A DNA stretch of 64,000 bases. It comes from Zelonia costaricensis. Its lineage: Eukaryota; Euglenozoa; Kinetoplastea; Trypanosomatida; Trypanosomatidae. The stretch lies in assembly GCA_030849075.1 (NCBI GenBank), contig JASAOO010003551.1:62842-126841 (forward strand). The letters are read 5' to 3'. The translations under genes and the position numbers were made by a program. The first letter of the stretch is position 1; each line of letters starts with the position of its first letter. A model generated the notes under the pieces. The model saw only the letters and a list, made by a program, of their open reading frames with translations. It was not told where the DNA came from and did no database searches. This document shows positions 11,549 to 20,955 of this stretch, in pieces.

Positions 11549-13744
11549 TTCCTCTGCAGCGGACTGGATGTGAGAGGTCAGCACGCGTAAAGCGAGGGTG
11601 AAAAGGCCGGGGGAAAAATGAAAACTTAGTTTTGTGATTGATTATCGCTGGGAGGAGAAGAACGTGAGTGAAGCGTCGATGTCACTAGCTTTCTCTCTCT
11701 CAAAGAAGCGGGGACTGCCGCGTCGGCGAAAGGTGCGGGAAGGGTATGTCGCTCTGCTTTCTTGAAGCCTCAAACTGCGCAGAGAAAACAAAAAGCAGTG
11801 GCAAGGAGGTGAAGTCGGCGACCAGTTGTCACAGTGACGCCATGGCAGTAGGAATGGTGACGTACGTTTGAAGAGGTGGTTGTCGCAGTCGACGTGACAC
11901 GGCTGCTCTGCGACTAAAGATCGGTTGCCCCGCCGCAGCGCACAAAGCATGCTTGTGAGCGTGCGTACACCCTTCTTTTTTCTTGTTCTTCGCTTTTGTT
12001 GGTTTGCGGGAGGAGCTGCGCCGCCAGTGTCGCTGGTTGTGCTCATCTCATGTGCATAGGGAGTAACTCCAGCTGCGTTGGTGAAAACCTCCACGAAACG
12101 GTGCGTCGCGGGTTTAACACAGATACCGGACAGCATGGCAAGTTGGCATCCGGCGAAGGCCCGTAACCAACAGAGCAGGGATGTGGTGCAATCGTGATGG
12201 CACGGGTGGTGCTGTCCGATACGCGGCTTTCGCTACCCACTGAAGAGCCATAGCATAGCCTTGGCGAGCCCTTTCTCCTCCCTCTCTTCCTCCCCCCCCC
12301 CGGCCGTTCTCGAACCACTGTTTGTCTTCCCGACCCCCCCCCCCCCCAAAACCCTCGGCCAAATAGAAGCTGACCACTTCCCCGAAGGATAACAAAACCG
12401 TGGCCGAGTCACTTCCCCCCCCCCAACCCCAGCTTCCTCATTCTCGCTGTCAAAGGCGCAGCGGTGCCATTCTGCCATCTGTTTATCTAGAGGAGCGGCA
12501 CTTCAGACCGGAGTGGCCCAACATTTGCCCTCCACCGCGCAACGCAACTCGCCGAGACTTCTTCAGCTAAGACGCGTGCAACCTCGCTGCCCAAGGTAAT
12601 CCGCACTGCTCCAGGCGTCGTGACTCTCCTCGCGTTTACCGCAGTTCTGCAGCGGCGACTGCTTCACGATCGCTGAGTTCTTTCACCTCACGTTGTTGCT
12701 CTCATCAAGCCGCTCGGATAGCTTTTCTGCCTATTCGGGGCTACGCTGCTGCACGACAAAAAAAGAAAAACAACTGTGTGGGCCAACAGCACAGAGCACA
12801 CAGAGAACGGCGAGCGTGACTCGCGTCGGTGTTTCCACATCCGGCAGGACGGCTGCGCGCGATCATCCCTGTGTCCACCAATCATTTGAGGGGCACTGCG
12901 ACAGCGAATCGATGCACCTTTTTTTTTTTTTTAGCTGCTGCTCTCGCCGTGCGGTGTCTTTGCGGCACCTGGCTTTTGAGCGTGTGCTCTTTTTGCGTTT
13001 GCTTGACAGCTGTGGTCGAGGCCACGCGGCAGTCGCCGTGTTTTTTTTTCTCTCCGCGGGAGCCTTCTCTTGAGTGACGTGAGTAGAGGCGTTCCGCAGC
13101 ACACACACACAAGGCACACACGTAAACCCATCACTTTGTCGTACTATCAGGTGAACGTTGCTAGTCTCCCCTGAAGACAGAGTAAAAGGCAAGCAGATGA
13201 GTTTGGTTTTGCGGCTTCCGAGCCGCCTGCAGCGCTCAACTCCAGACCTCCGCAATTTCGCTCAGAGCGAAGACGGGGTTTCGACACTCAAACGGACGAG
13301 GTCGACAGCTGCTCTAAACTCCAGAGCCAGCATTCCCTCTGCTAATGCATGCGTGGAGGTGTTTCAGCTGTTTTCGCCCTGCGATGCGTGGCTCATCTCT
13401 GATTTTGCTGCTCCGCGACCTTGCGATTAGTCAGCGTCGTTCGCTGTTGACCCTATTGCGCGACCTGTATTCTCTATAGGTGGAGCAGAGTGTCCTCGAA
13501 CAACAACACAAAAATGCAACGCTGTGAATTCAATGCGCTCCTGCTCCCTCTACTTTGCGTGCAGCAAGTTCGAACGTTTCGGGCACAGTACCGTACGACA
13601 CTCTCTCTTCACATCTCCACGAAAAGACAAAGTGCATCATCCAGGCGCCACACCGGCCAAGAAAGAAGCTGCGCAAACACACAAACGAGAATAAAGAGGG
13701 TCTATTGCTCTGAGGAAACAAAGTGTCTCGCAACACGCGACATC
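11549..13744. promoter_or_regulatory. Divergent strand-switch region (putative bidirectional transcription start region)
   Basis: Genes to the left all read on the minus strand and genes to the right all read on the plus strand, so this 2.2-kb gap is a head-to-head strand switch. Three C-tracts are clustered in it: C10 at 12292-12301, C14 at 12334-12347 and C10 at 12415-12424. On the opposite strand they are G-runs. A T-rich run lies near 12920-12932. In trypanosomatids divergent switches are where RNA polymerase II starts in both directions and where acetylated histones and variants accumulate. I see no tRNA-like cloverleaf and no convincing gene. The function is inferred from gene orientation, not from a promoter motif. 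Confidence 0.75.
13562..13563 (+). promoter_or_regulatory. Candidate spliced-leader acceptor AG for the ACP gene
   Basis: A pyrimidine-rich stretch (about 13537-13560, with CTCC, CCCTCT and CTTTG blocks) is followed by the first AG at 13562-13563, giving a 5' UTR of about 180 nt. Using this site removes the in-frame ATG at 13514 and so supports the start at 13745. A second pyrimidine run at 13600-13619 offers an alternative acceptor. Predicted by rule only. Confidence 0.35.
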
Positions 13745-14197
13745 ATGCAGCGCACTTTTATCCGTCGCCTGGGTCGCTGCGCCGCGCTTCCCTTGGCGGT
13801 CGCTGTGGCGAAGCCGGCCCAGCCCCAGGTTGCGCTCCGCTGTGGCGCGGCAGCCCGCCCCCGCGTCAATTCCGCCATGTGCTGCCCACTTCGCATGTAC
13901 TCCGGCGGCCACCACGAGGAGCCGGCTGCGCGTAGCGGCCAGTACCTGCTGGACAAGAACGACGTGCTTACGCGTGTCTTGGAGGTCGTGAAGAACTTTG
14001 AGAAGGTCGACGCATCCAAGGTCACCCCCGAGTCTCACTTTGTCAACGATCTGGGCCTGAACTCTCTCGACGTAGTGGAGGTCGTTTTCGCCATTGAGCA
14101 GGAGTTCATTCTAGACATCCCGGATCATGATGCCGAGAAGATTCAGTCCATTCCGGACGCAGTGGAGTACATTGCCCAGAACCCGATGGCCAAGTAA
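13745..14197 (+). CDS. ACP: Mitochondrial acyl carrier protein
   Basis: A 150-aa protein. Residues 1-65 are an Arg/Ala-rich presequence (MQRTFIRRLGRCAALPLAVAV). Residues about 67-148 form the four-helix carrier domain. The phosphopantetheine site is Ser107 in DLGLNSLD (residues 102-109), followed by VVEVVFAIEQEF, the recognition helix that contacts partner enzymes. It carries growing acyl chains in mitochondrial type II fatty acid synthesis. In other eukaryotes it also serves as a subunit of complex I and an activator of LYR-motif assembly factors. An in-frame ATG at 13514 would add 77 residues that do not look like a presequence, so 13745 is preferred. It is the first plus-strand gene after the strand switch. 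Confidence 0.95.
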   Translation: MQRTFIRRLGRCAALPLAVAVAKPAQPQVALRCGAAARPRVNSAMCCPLRMYSGGHHEEPAARSGQYLLDKNDVLTRVLEVVKNFEKVDASKVTPESHFVNDLGLNSLDVVEVVFAIEQEFILDIPDHDAEKIQSIPDAVEYIAQNPMAK

Positions 14198-15470
14198 CCG
14201 GCATGAAAGGTGTTTTCTTCTCACTTCCTCTTGCGGTCGGAAGCTTCTGTCGCAAGCTTCCCGCTGCATGCCGCCGGGCATCCATTTGGTGAGGAAAGGC
14301 GGTGGAAAGAGACGGGGCACAATGAGGAGCAGTGCAACGGCTAAATACTCGGAAACGCGTACGCGTGCTTGTTTTTCTTAGGACTATGCGGCCAGGAAAT
14401 GGCCAAGCTTTTGTGCGCCTGCCTTGGCCGCTTGGCGAGAAGCTGTGAGAATCTGTCGTTTTTTTTTCCTCCATGGCAAGAAAGAAGGTGCTCCCCATTC
14501 GGCTGCTTCCAATGAGCCAGAACATGATCTGCACCTCCTCGCTGTGCTCCATGCTCGTTGCCGGCCCTCAAGGTAGGCAGTGGGAGATCTGAACGGTCGG
14601 TCCATGCACCGGTTTGGCGCGGCTTCTCTGCCCCAGCCCACACTAGGCTTAAAGCCCGCGGTGAGTGCTGGCACGCTTTTTGTTCTCTCCGTTACCCCTT
14701 CTCTCTTACATGTCGAGAAGCGATCGTGTGTGCCGCTGACTTCACCGGAAAAAAAAAAAACACGTTGAGTATCTTCTAGCGTTTCTATAAAAAACCCAAA
14801 AAGAAAAGCAATAACGACAGCTAGTCGTAGCGGAGGTGGACGGTAGGGTAGTATAGGCACAAGAGAGAAAGGAAAGTCGGGTTTTGCTCTCTGCGTTGTT
14901 TCTGTGACGTCGAGTTTTGTGTGTTGCACCCGCTTTGCTGAAGGGGAGGGAGTGGCTTGCGGTGCGACGTGCTCGAAAGTGGCGAAAGGAAAAAAACACA
15001 CAGGGCACATGAGGAGCTCAAGCTAGTTAGGGTGAGCGTTCGCAACGCCGCTACCTTGCTACCGCATTTTTTTCCGCACGCTTTCTGCGACTCTAATAGA
15101 GGAAACACAAAAAGGGCGTATCTGTGACTTCTGAAAGCCACGCTTTTTTTTTTTTCAAATGCACTGCGCCTTATCTTCTTTGTTGCTCCTCCCCACACGT
15201 TGCCACATAAACAAAAAATGAACTTCTTTGATGCATGAAGCGAACTCGCACCGCCTTTTTAAAATTTCGCCACTGTTTGACACTCAAAGCGTGTTGAAAA
15301 GCACTCTTCAAAAGAGCACCACTGCACTCGGCTGGCAAGGCAGCACAAGTGGCCCGCAAACGAACACAGCCGGAAAGGCGTTCGCTCTAGGTGCTGTCAC
15401 AGGCCCGGTTGTCAGATTTGAACACGCATCGAGACACACAAACACATACAAACGCAAAACACCTGCTACC
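14198..15470. other. Intergenic spacer
   Basis: The spacer between the ACP and the 1121-aa repeat protein has no supportable gene. It contains T9 near 14460-14468, A12 near 14749-14760 and T12 at 15144-15155. The last run is the best candidate polypyrimidine tract for the downstream gene. Confidence 0.55.
15239..15240 (+). promoter_or_regulatory. Candidate spliced-leader acceptor AG for the 1121-aa protein gene
   Basis: T12 at 15144-15155 plus the CT-rich stretch to about 15200 is followed by no AG until 15239-15240. By the first-AG rule this is the trans-splice site. It lies just after the in-frame ATG at 15231, which would be excluded from the mRNA, leaving the ATG at 15471 as the first usable start. 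The predicted 5' UTR is about 230 nt. Confidence 0.5.
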
Positions 15471-18400
15471 ATGATGCAACAGCGCCCACGCGCGACAAAC
15501 GCGGCTCCCCCGGCGCGTAACAGCCGAAAAGTGCTCAGCCCATCGCTGTCGGATACAAGCGATGAGATCGCGTTGCCGACTCGCCTTGTTTCTGGTGGGG
15601 CCGCCCGCCGCGTTGGTGGCGTCAACGACAACGATTACGAGACGTCCTCGTATGAAGAAACTGAGACGTGTGACGGGTCCTTCTCTGACAACAGCGAGGA
15701 GTACGTCCCACTGGCGTTCGGCTACATCAATAGTAACCCTCGCCGCCGCGCCGGTGCCCCGGCACCATCGCATGCCCCGTCCGGAGTGTCCGAGGAGGCG
15801 GATGCGAAGGAGAGCACGTCATTCTCTGACATTCCCCTTGAGGTGTTCTTGCAGCATGACCGAACAAAGCGGTGGTGTGGCAAGGGGGCCAAGGATCTGA
15901 ATCGCGCCGAGGTGGCCTCGTCATTGAGCTTCCACGACGACGAGGGCGGCGCGTCGTCGACGACCTCCGCGTCCCTTCCCGTCGAGTTCGAGCGTCGCAA
16001 GCGAACGCGGGTGGTGGGCAAGGTGAAGGCGTCCAAGTACGAAGTCTCAGAAGCGGAGTCGTCCGTCTCGCTAGCCGACGAAGACGAGGTACCGCTCAAC
16101 GCGCAGCTGATCCACACTCTGATCAAGCGTCTTCGCAACTCCGCTGACGAAGTCTCACTCGAGGCGTTTGATTTTGTCGATTTCAACGACAAGAACTTCA
16201 AGGAGGAGCTGGCGCCGCTCAAGAAGATTCAGGCGCTGCTTGCCGAAAAGGCCAGCAACCCCATTGTTGCCTCTGCGAAGCGCAACAGGGAAATCAAGGA
16301 AGCGGTGCAATCCCTCCCTCCAGTCAAGGCTGTCGCCGCCAAGGTGAAAGCTATCAAGAGTCGGCAGATTCGCTCGTCACTGCCTCATGACCGCCTTCTA
16401 CACGGTGAAGCGTCAGAGCTTGAGAAAGCAGAGGCGATTGCAAAGCTCGTGCGGGAGCTTCAGGACCCAAAGGCCGCGGTGCAGCTTCGCGCGTTCGACG
16501 AAGTGGATTGGAACGACCGCAACTTCGACCCCGTGCTGGCTCCGCTCCAGCAAATCCGCGCGTACATGGAGGCGAAGGGGGTGGCCTTGGCAAAACCTGC
16601 AGAGGGAAAGATGGGCAACGTCTCAGCGCTCGACGCGAAAATCAAGACAGCCATTCTCGCTCTGCCGTCGGAGGAGGCCATGGCGGCCACGGTGAATGCG
16701 GTGAAAGACCGTGCGCTGTCGAGCGACCCGTCCAACGGTGACGCCATTCGCAGCCTCGTGGTGCGCCTCAAGGAGCCTGGTCAGGCGGTGCAGAGGTGCG
16801 AGTTCGACAAGCTGGACTGGAACGACACCAATTTTCGCCGCGAGCTGGAGCCGCTGCAGCAGATTCGCGCGTTCCTCGAGGTGAAAGAGGTGCTGCAGCA
16901 ACGGCCCAACGAAAACGTTTTGGAGCGTGGGCTGGATTTGGACAAGCACATCAAGACGGCCATTCTGTCGCTGCCGACAGAGAAGGCGATCGCGGTAAAG
17001 ACGCAGATGCTCAAGATGCGTCAGATGCCGGAATCGATTGCTGACGGGCCGCAGCAGGTCAAGACAGCAAAGATCTCAGCCCCTGCCAGCACAACGAAGA
17101 AGCTCACGGACAGCTTGATCATGGCGAACCCCACCAAGAGGGTTCATGCAAAGGAGGGCAAGCTCTCTGCTTCCAACAGTCAGCTCATGCAGGTGGGGGC
17201 GCGGGTTATTTCCTCGCAGCTGCCCAAGTACGAGACGAAGGAGAGCAGTGCTCTGTCAGCCGCGCCGAGGAAATTGCGCCGCACGCGCAGCGCCTGCGGC
17301 CGTAGCGTGTCCTTCTCGAAAATCGAAGACGCCGCGCCTGGTGAGATTGTTGACAAGGACCAAGAGCTGGCCGAGAGCACCGGAGCACAGCCGCTGCGCG
17401 ATGGTCCGCGGCCGCCAGACTCCGTCCGGACGTCCCAGCGTGTGTCGCGCGTTCCGTCGCGGCCGGTAGGCGTCAAGAAGCCAGAGCGGCACCCGCGCAA
17501 CCGGCGGCAGAACAACGTCTCCTTCGGCAGCATCCCGAACGAAGCGGCTGAGGTGATTGCGGAGGAGGAGGAGCAGCTGGCAAACACCAAGCGGAAGGCT
17601 GCACGCCGTCGCGGTCCACATCGACTGGGCCGCAGCATCTCCATCACGAGCCTCCCCGACGTCGAGGCCGGGGAGCTGGTCGAGGAGCCGACACTCGCTG
17701 CAAGCAAGCTGGCGATGCCTTCTACCACACGCTCCGTCACGCCAGCCGCCACGGAAAAGCCGCGTCGCCCGCGCCCGGCCCGTCCGAGCAGCAGCACACA
17801 ATTTGACCAGGCTTCAGAGGAGGTTGCTGAGGAGCTGGGTGACGGCAACACCACCCTGCGCAACGCGACGGTGCCGAACCCGGACAGGAGGAAGCGTCGG
17901 GCGAAGGTGGGTGGCAAAAACAACCGCTCGTGCAGCTTCTTGGATGTGGGCGATGTCGAGGCGCAAGAGATCCCGGACAGCAACGAGGCGCAGCTAAAAG
18001 GCGTGGGGGCGGAGGGCGAGTCCGCGCGCCAGAGGAAAGGGAAGAAGTTGCTGCGTCGCCGCAGGCCCGGCGGCGAGGGCGCCAGCCGCGCGCTGGAGTT
18101 TAGCAACCCTGCGATGACAGAGGCAGGCGAGGTGCAGGAGACGGCGGCTGGTAGCCAAGCGCCGGTGAAGGGGCGCCGCTCCAATGTGCATCGGCCGCGC
18201 AGCGCTAACGCGTCCATCATCGTCGATGCCGAGGCCGGCGAAATCGTGGAGAGGCCTGACGAGACGAGCGTTCTCTGCACGCCGTCTCGCACTATCACGC
18301 CATTCCTCGATGAGCCGATCGCCAAGCGCCCAAATGGGACCGGTATGCCACCCAAGTCACAGCGCTTGTCGCGGGGGCCGAGCGACCTCGGTGCGACCGG

Positions 18401-18836
18401 GCGGCGCCGCCGGCAGCGCATGCACCTGAGCAAAGAGCTCAGCATCTCAGCGATACCGGACAACGCCGCGGGCGAGATCGTCGAGAACGCGCCGACCTCT
18501 CTCGCCTCGTCCGTCAATGGGATGCTGTCGCTTGGTAACGGGACAACGCTGCACCACCTGCCCCGCGTGGGACGTGGCAGCGAGCGGCTCTTTGCACGAT
18601 CTGGCCAGCCTCCGTCAGGCGCGTCGCTGCGGTCATCGACGGAGGGCCGGCGCGATCTCGCCATGCCGAGGACAGACACCGCCTTCATGTCGGACCCTCT
18701 CCCGAGCGCCCCACTCAAGCCTTCCGCGGCGCTGCGGCGATCTGCTGAGTCGACGCCGCGCAGTGGCGCTGGTGCCGCAACCAAGTCGGCGGCAGTCGGC
18801 AATCAGCGCGTGCCACCCGTGCGCGCCTTGTCGTAG
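15471..18836 (+). CDS. Large repeat protein with two unrelated internal repeat families
   Basis: A 1121-aa protein of no family I recognise. Residues 1-210 are acidic/Ser-rich and probably disordered. The middle holds three copies of a unit of about 92 residues, encoded at about 16104-16377, 16434-16713 and 16743-17025. Each has the core FDxxDxNDxNFxxxLxPLxxIxA followed by IKxAxxxLPxxxAxAxxxxxxK. From 17301 on, seven imperfect copies of a second motif appear, spaced 40-100 residues apart: a basic cluster, then a Ser/hydrophobic stretch, then an acidic tail of the type EAGEIVE. The C-terminal 150 residues are Ser/Pro/Arg-rich. There is no transmembrane segment or catalytic motif. The layout suggests a scaffold or cytoskeletal protein whose repeats bind a repeated partner; that is inference. 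An in-frame ATG at 15231 lies upstream of the predicted splice acceptor and was not used. Confidence 0.85.
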   Translation: MMQQRPRATNAAPPARNSRKVLSPSLSDTSDEIALPTRLVSGGAARRVGGVNDNDYETSSYEETETCDGSFSDNSEEYVPLAFGYINSNPRRRAGAPAPSHAPSGVSEEADAKESTSFSDIPLEVFLQHDRTKRWCGKGAKDLNRAEVASSLSFHDDEGGASSTTSASLPVEFERRKRTRVVGKVKASKYEVSEAESSVSLADEDEVPLNAQLIHTLIKRLRNSADEVSLEAFDFVDFNDKNFKEELAPLKKIQALLAEKASNPIVASAKRNREIKEAVQSLPPVKAVAAKVKAIKSRQIRSSLPHDRLLHGEASELEKAEAIAKLVRELQDPKAAVQLRAFDEVDWNDRNFDPVLAPLQQIRAYMEAKGVALAKPAEGKMGNVSALDAKIKTAILALPSEEAMAATVNAVKDRALSSDPSNGDAIRSLVVRLKEPGQAVQRCEFDKLDWNDTNFRRELEPLQQIRAFLEVKEVLQQRPNENVLERGLDLDKHIKTAILSLPTEKAIAVKTQMLKMRQMPESIADGPQQVKTAKISAPASTTKKLTDSLIMANPTKRVHAKEGKLSASNSQLMQVGARVISSQLPKYETKESSALSAAPRKLRRTRSACGRSVSFSKIEDAAPGEIVDKDQELAESTGAQPLRDGPRPPDSVRTSQRVSRVPSRPVGVKKPERHPRNRRQNNVSFGSIPNEAAEVIAEEEEQLANTKRKAARRRGPHRLGRSISITSLPDVEAGELVEEPTLAASKLAMPSTTRSVTPAATEKPRRPRPARPSSSTQFDQASEEVAEELGDGNTTLRNATVPNPDRRKRRAKVGGKNNRSCSFLDVGDVEAQEIPDSNEAQLKGVGAEGESARQRKGKKLLRRRRPGGEGASRALEFSNPAMTEAGEVQETAAGSQAPVKGRRSNVHRPRSANASIIVDAEAGEIVERPDETSVLCTPSRTITPFLDEPIAKRPNGTGMPPKSQRLSRGPSDLGATGRRRRQRMHLSKELSISAIPDNAAGEIVENAPTSLASSVNGMLSLGNGTTLHHLPRVGRGSERLFARSGQPPSGASLRSSTEGRRDLAMPRTDTAFMSDPLPSAPLKPSAALRRSAESTPRSGAGAATKSAAVGNQRVPPVRALS
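16104..17025 (+). repeat. Three coding repeats of about 92 residues
   Basis: Copies begin near 16104, 16434 and 16743. Shared landmarks are VDFNDKNF, VDWNDRNF and LDWNDTNF; APLKKIQALL, APLQQIRAYM and EPLQQIRAFL; then AVQSLPPVKAVA, AILALPSEEAMA and AILSLPTEKAIA. Copies 2 and 3 are closer to each other than to copy 1. The identity is at protein level, so the duplication is old. Confidence 0.85.
17301..18495 (+). repeat. Seven dispersed copies of a basic-SxSF-acidic motif
   Basis: The cores start near 17301 (RSVSFSKIEDAAPGEIV), 17511 (NNVSFGSIPNEAAEVIA), 17631 (RSISITSLPDVEAGELV), 17925 (RSCSFLDVGDVEAQEIP), about 18090 (ALEFSNPAMTEAGEVQE), about 18205 (NASIIVDAEAGEIVE) and about 18430 (ELSISAIPDNAAGEIVE). 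Each is preceded within about 5-20 residues by an Arg/Lys cluster such as RKLRRTR, RRRGPHR, RRKRR or GRRRRQR. Confidence 0.8.
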
Positions 18837-20955
18837 TCGGACTCCACAAACGTCGTGGCGGCACCGGCTTAATTTCCGCCGCTTTTTTTTTTTGGTGCCT
18901 CTTACTACGTGAGGTCGCGTGCTACTCTGAGCGCCGCACCATCCTCCTGCTGTTTGTCATCGCCTTTTTCATTTGTTTCCAAGTCGTGAGCGTTGGGGGC
19001 ACAGCCTCACGGTCGAGGCCACTCTGTCTCTTGCTGTTCTAGACATGTGCGCTCTCTTCCCTTCTTTTCCATTTCGCCACCGCTTCACCACTTGCCGTCG
19101 TCAGGTGGGGGACTGCTGGTGAGTAGAAGTGTTTTTGCTCGAGCTGCGCTCGCGCGAGGGCGGCCACACCAGCGCCTCTGGCGTGTCTTCTGGTAGGCAA
19201 GGTGATCCGCCGTGCCAGGTGACGTGCGACCAGGCACCGGCTTATTGCGTTGTAGCACGACTTGTATGTGCACTGTGGCGCGCCGTTTTCCCGCTCTCCC
19301 TCACCGCCCTGCGTTGACGTGGGGCGGTGGGGGGAGGGCCTGTTTGCCCTACATTGTTATTTTCTGTCTTCGTCCTTCGCAGCTTTCAAAGCGATTTCTC
19401 CCTCAGCATTCGCATGTGCGCTCTGTGCATTTTTTGTTTTTCTTGTGCTCGCCCACCTCTTAGCTTCTTGATGCCACTTTTTCGACCCCTCCCCCCTACG
19501 TTCTCTTCTCTGCTCTGGCATCTGCCCCTGTGCTTCCTCCGCGGAGGGCGGTGGCTCGCTGTTGCCGCGGCAGCATCCCCCGCCCCTCAAGGTCGCCTGC
19601 CCGTGACCCATCGTTTGTGTTGATTTTCGACAGGGCATTACAAGGGGCGGCGACGCGCGGTGCGATGGGTCCCCCCTCCACCACCACAAGTCCACGCTGC
19701 GCTGACGAAAGCGTCGGTGTACACATTTGACACCCTTGGCGGCCTGGCAACGCAGGCAGAACTGATCGCTCGGATGCAGACGCCCTCTGCGCTCCTTGTT
19801 TGTCTGACCGACGGCTGCTACTGTTTCTTTCCCACTCTGTGGGGGCTCGTAGCGTCGGTGAGTGTTGTGCGCTTCACCGGCTGGCTCTCTTCTCGTCCCT
19901 GTTGGTGTCTCTCCCGTGTTTGCTTCGTGTCGCCGCGTCCATGCCCCCCCTCCCCCTGTCACCGCGAAAAGAAGCGTCTTGTTGCGCTCCGGCTCTTCTT
20001 GCCGCTCGCGGCATTGGCACTGCAGTCACCTCCCGACGCCATGCTCTTTTTCTCGTCCCACGTTTCGTGCTCGTTGCCGGCCTTTCTCTCCCTGATGTTC
20101 ACGTGCTTCCACGTCATTGTTTCTCCTCTCTCGATTGTTGTTGTTCGCGGGAAGGGCGAGGTCCCGCCCCGGGCTTGTGCTGACTTCTGCAGACGAGCGT
20201 TTTCCGCGTTCGTTGAATTGCTCCCTGCATCGCTCCCGCCGGCGACTGGTGCGTGTTTCTGTGGTTTTGCTCCGTGAAGTGATCCCTTGCTTTTGGACGC
20301 TGCGTGACCGGCGTTGGTGGTGGCTGTGGTGGGACGTACTGTGTTTGAAAATACGTGCGTGGCTGCCCCGCCCCTTCACTCATTCTCTTTTTGGGTGGCA
20401 TTGTCGTCTTTTTCTTGCTCCCCCTTAGGCGTGCGTGTGCGTTTTTCCCCCGTCCTCTGTCAGTGCCCCGCTCGGCGAGGCAGCGTTCGCGTAGTCACAC
20501 CGGCGATCATCTCAGATTCAATCAATCAGCCAGAGTGATGAACACAGGTCTGGAAGGCGCGGTTGTTCTTGGCAGGACGCCGAAGAAGCAAACCGTCTCA
20601 GGTGTGGGGGAGTGTGGATGGCGGGGTTCAGGCTACAAACTGCCACTGCTCGCGCGCTGCCAAGGTGCGAAGGCCGTGGCCGGCACGTCCCCATTCCTTC
20701 ACTTTACAGCGCCTCAGCCCGCGCTCTGAGCTCACGTAGCGCGCCACGCTCGTCGCATGCCCTCCCCCTTCTCTTGTCATCTGCGACATGTGTGGCAAGG
20801 GCATCGGCCCAAACATATTGCCTCACCTCGCTTTCCCACTCTTCCACTTCACGCCCCCTCCACCTTCCCGCTGTCTTCACTGAATTGGAGGTTTCTTTCA
20901 CACACAACACGTCCTCGTGCATCTCACCCACTGTGCTGGACCAGAGAGCGCCATC
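18837..20955. other. Long T/C-rich intergenic spacer, about 2.1 kb
   Basis: No gene is supported. The plus strand is strongly pyrimidine-rich, with a T10 run near 18882-18891. Open frames of 100-205 codons on the plus strand translate to Cys/Ser/Phe/Leu-rich sequence typical of CT-rich DNA and start at arbitrary positions. It probably combines a long 3' UTR of the repeat protein with the splice signals of the ODR4-like gene. Confidence 0.5.

Noticed and set aside
12300..12330. GGTTCGAG-like sequence on the minus strand, considered as a tRNA T-arm
   Set aside because: The flanking bases do not pair into a T-stem and no matching A box or acceptor stem was found.
15231..15470. 80-residue N-terminal extension of the 1121-aa protein
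   Set aside because: The in-frame ATG lies upstream of the predicted spliced-leader acceptor at 15239-15240, and the extension has no conserved look.
17180..18802. 540-codon open frame on the minus strand
   Set aside because: Antisense to the repeat protein, whose own repeats prove that the plus strand is the coding strand.
19660..20277. 205-codon plus-strand frame in the spacer before the ODR4-like gene
   Set aside because: Cys/Phe/Ser/Leu-rich translation of CT-rich DNA, with no start context or domain; hydrophobic runs are a composition effect.
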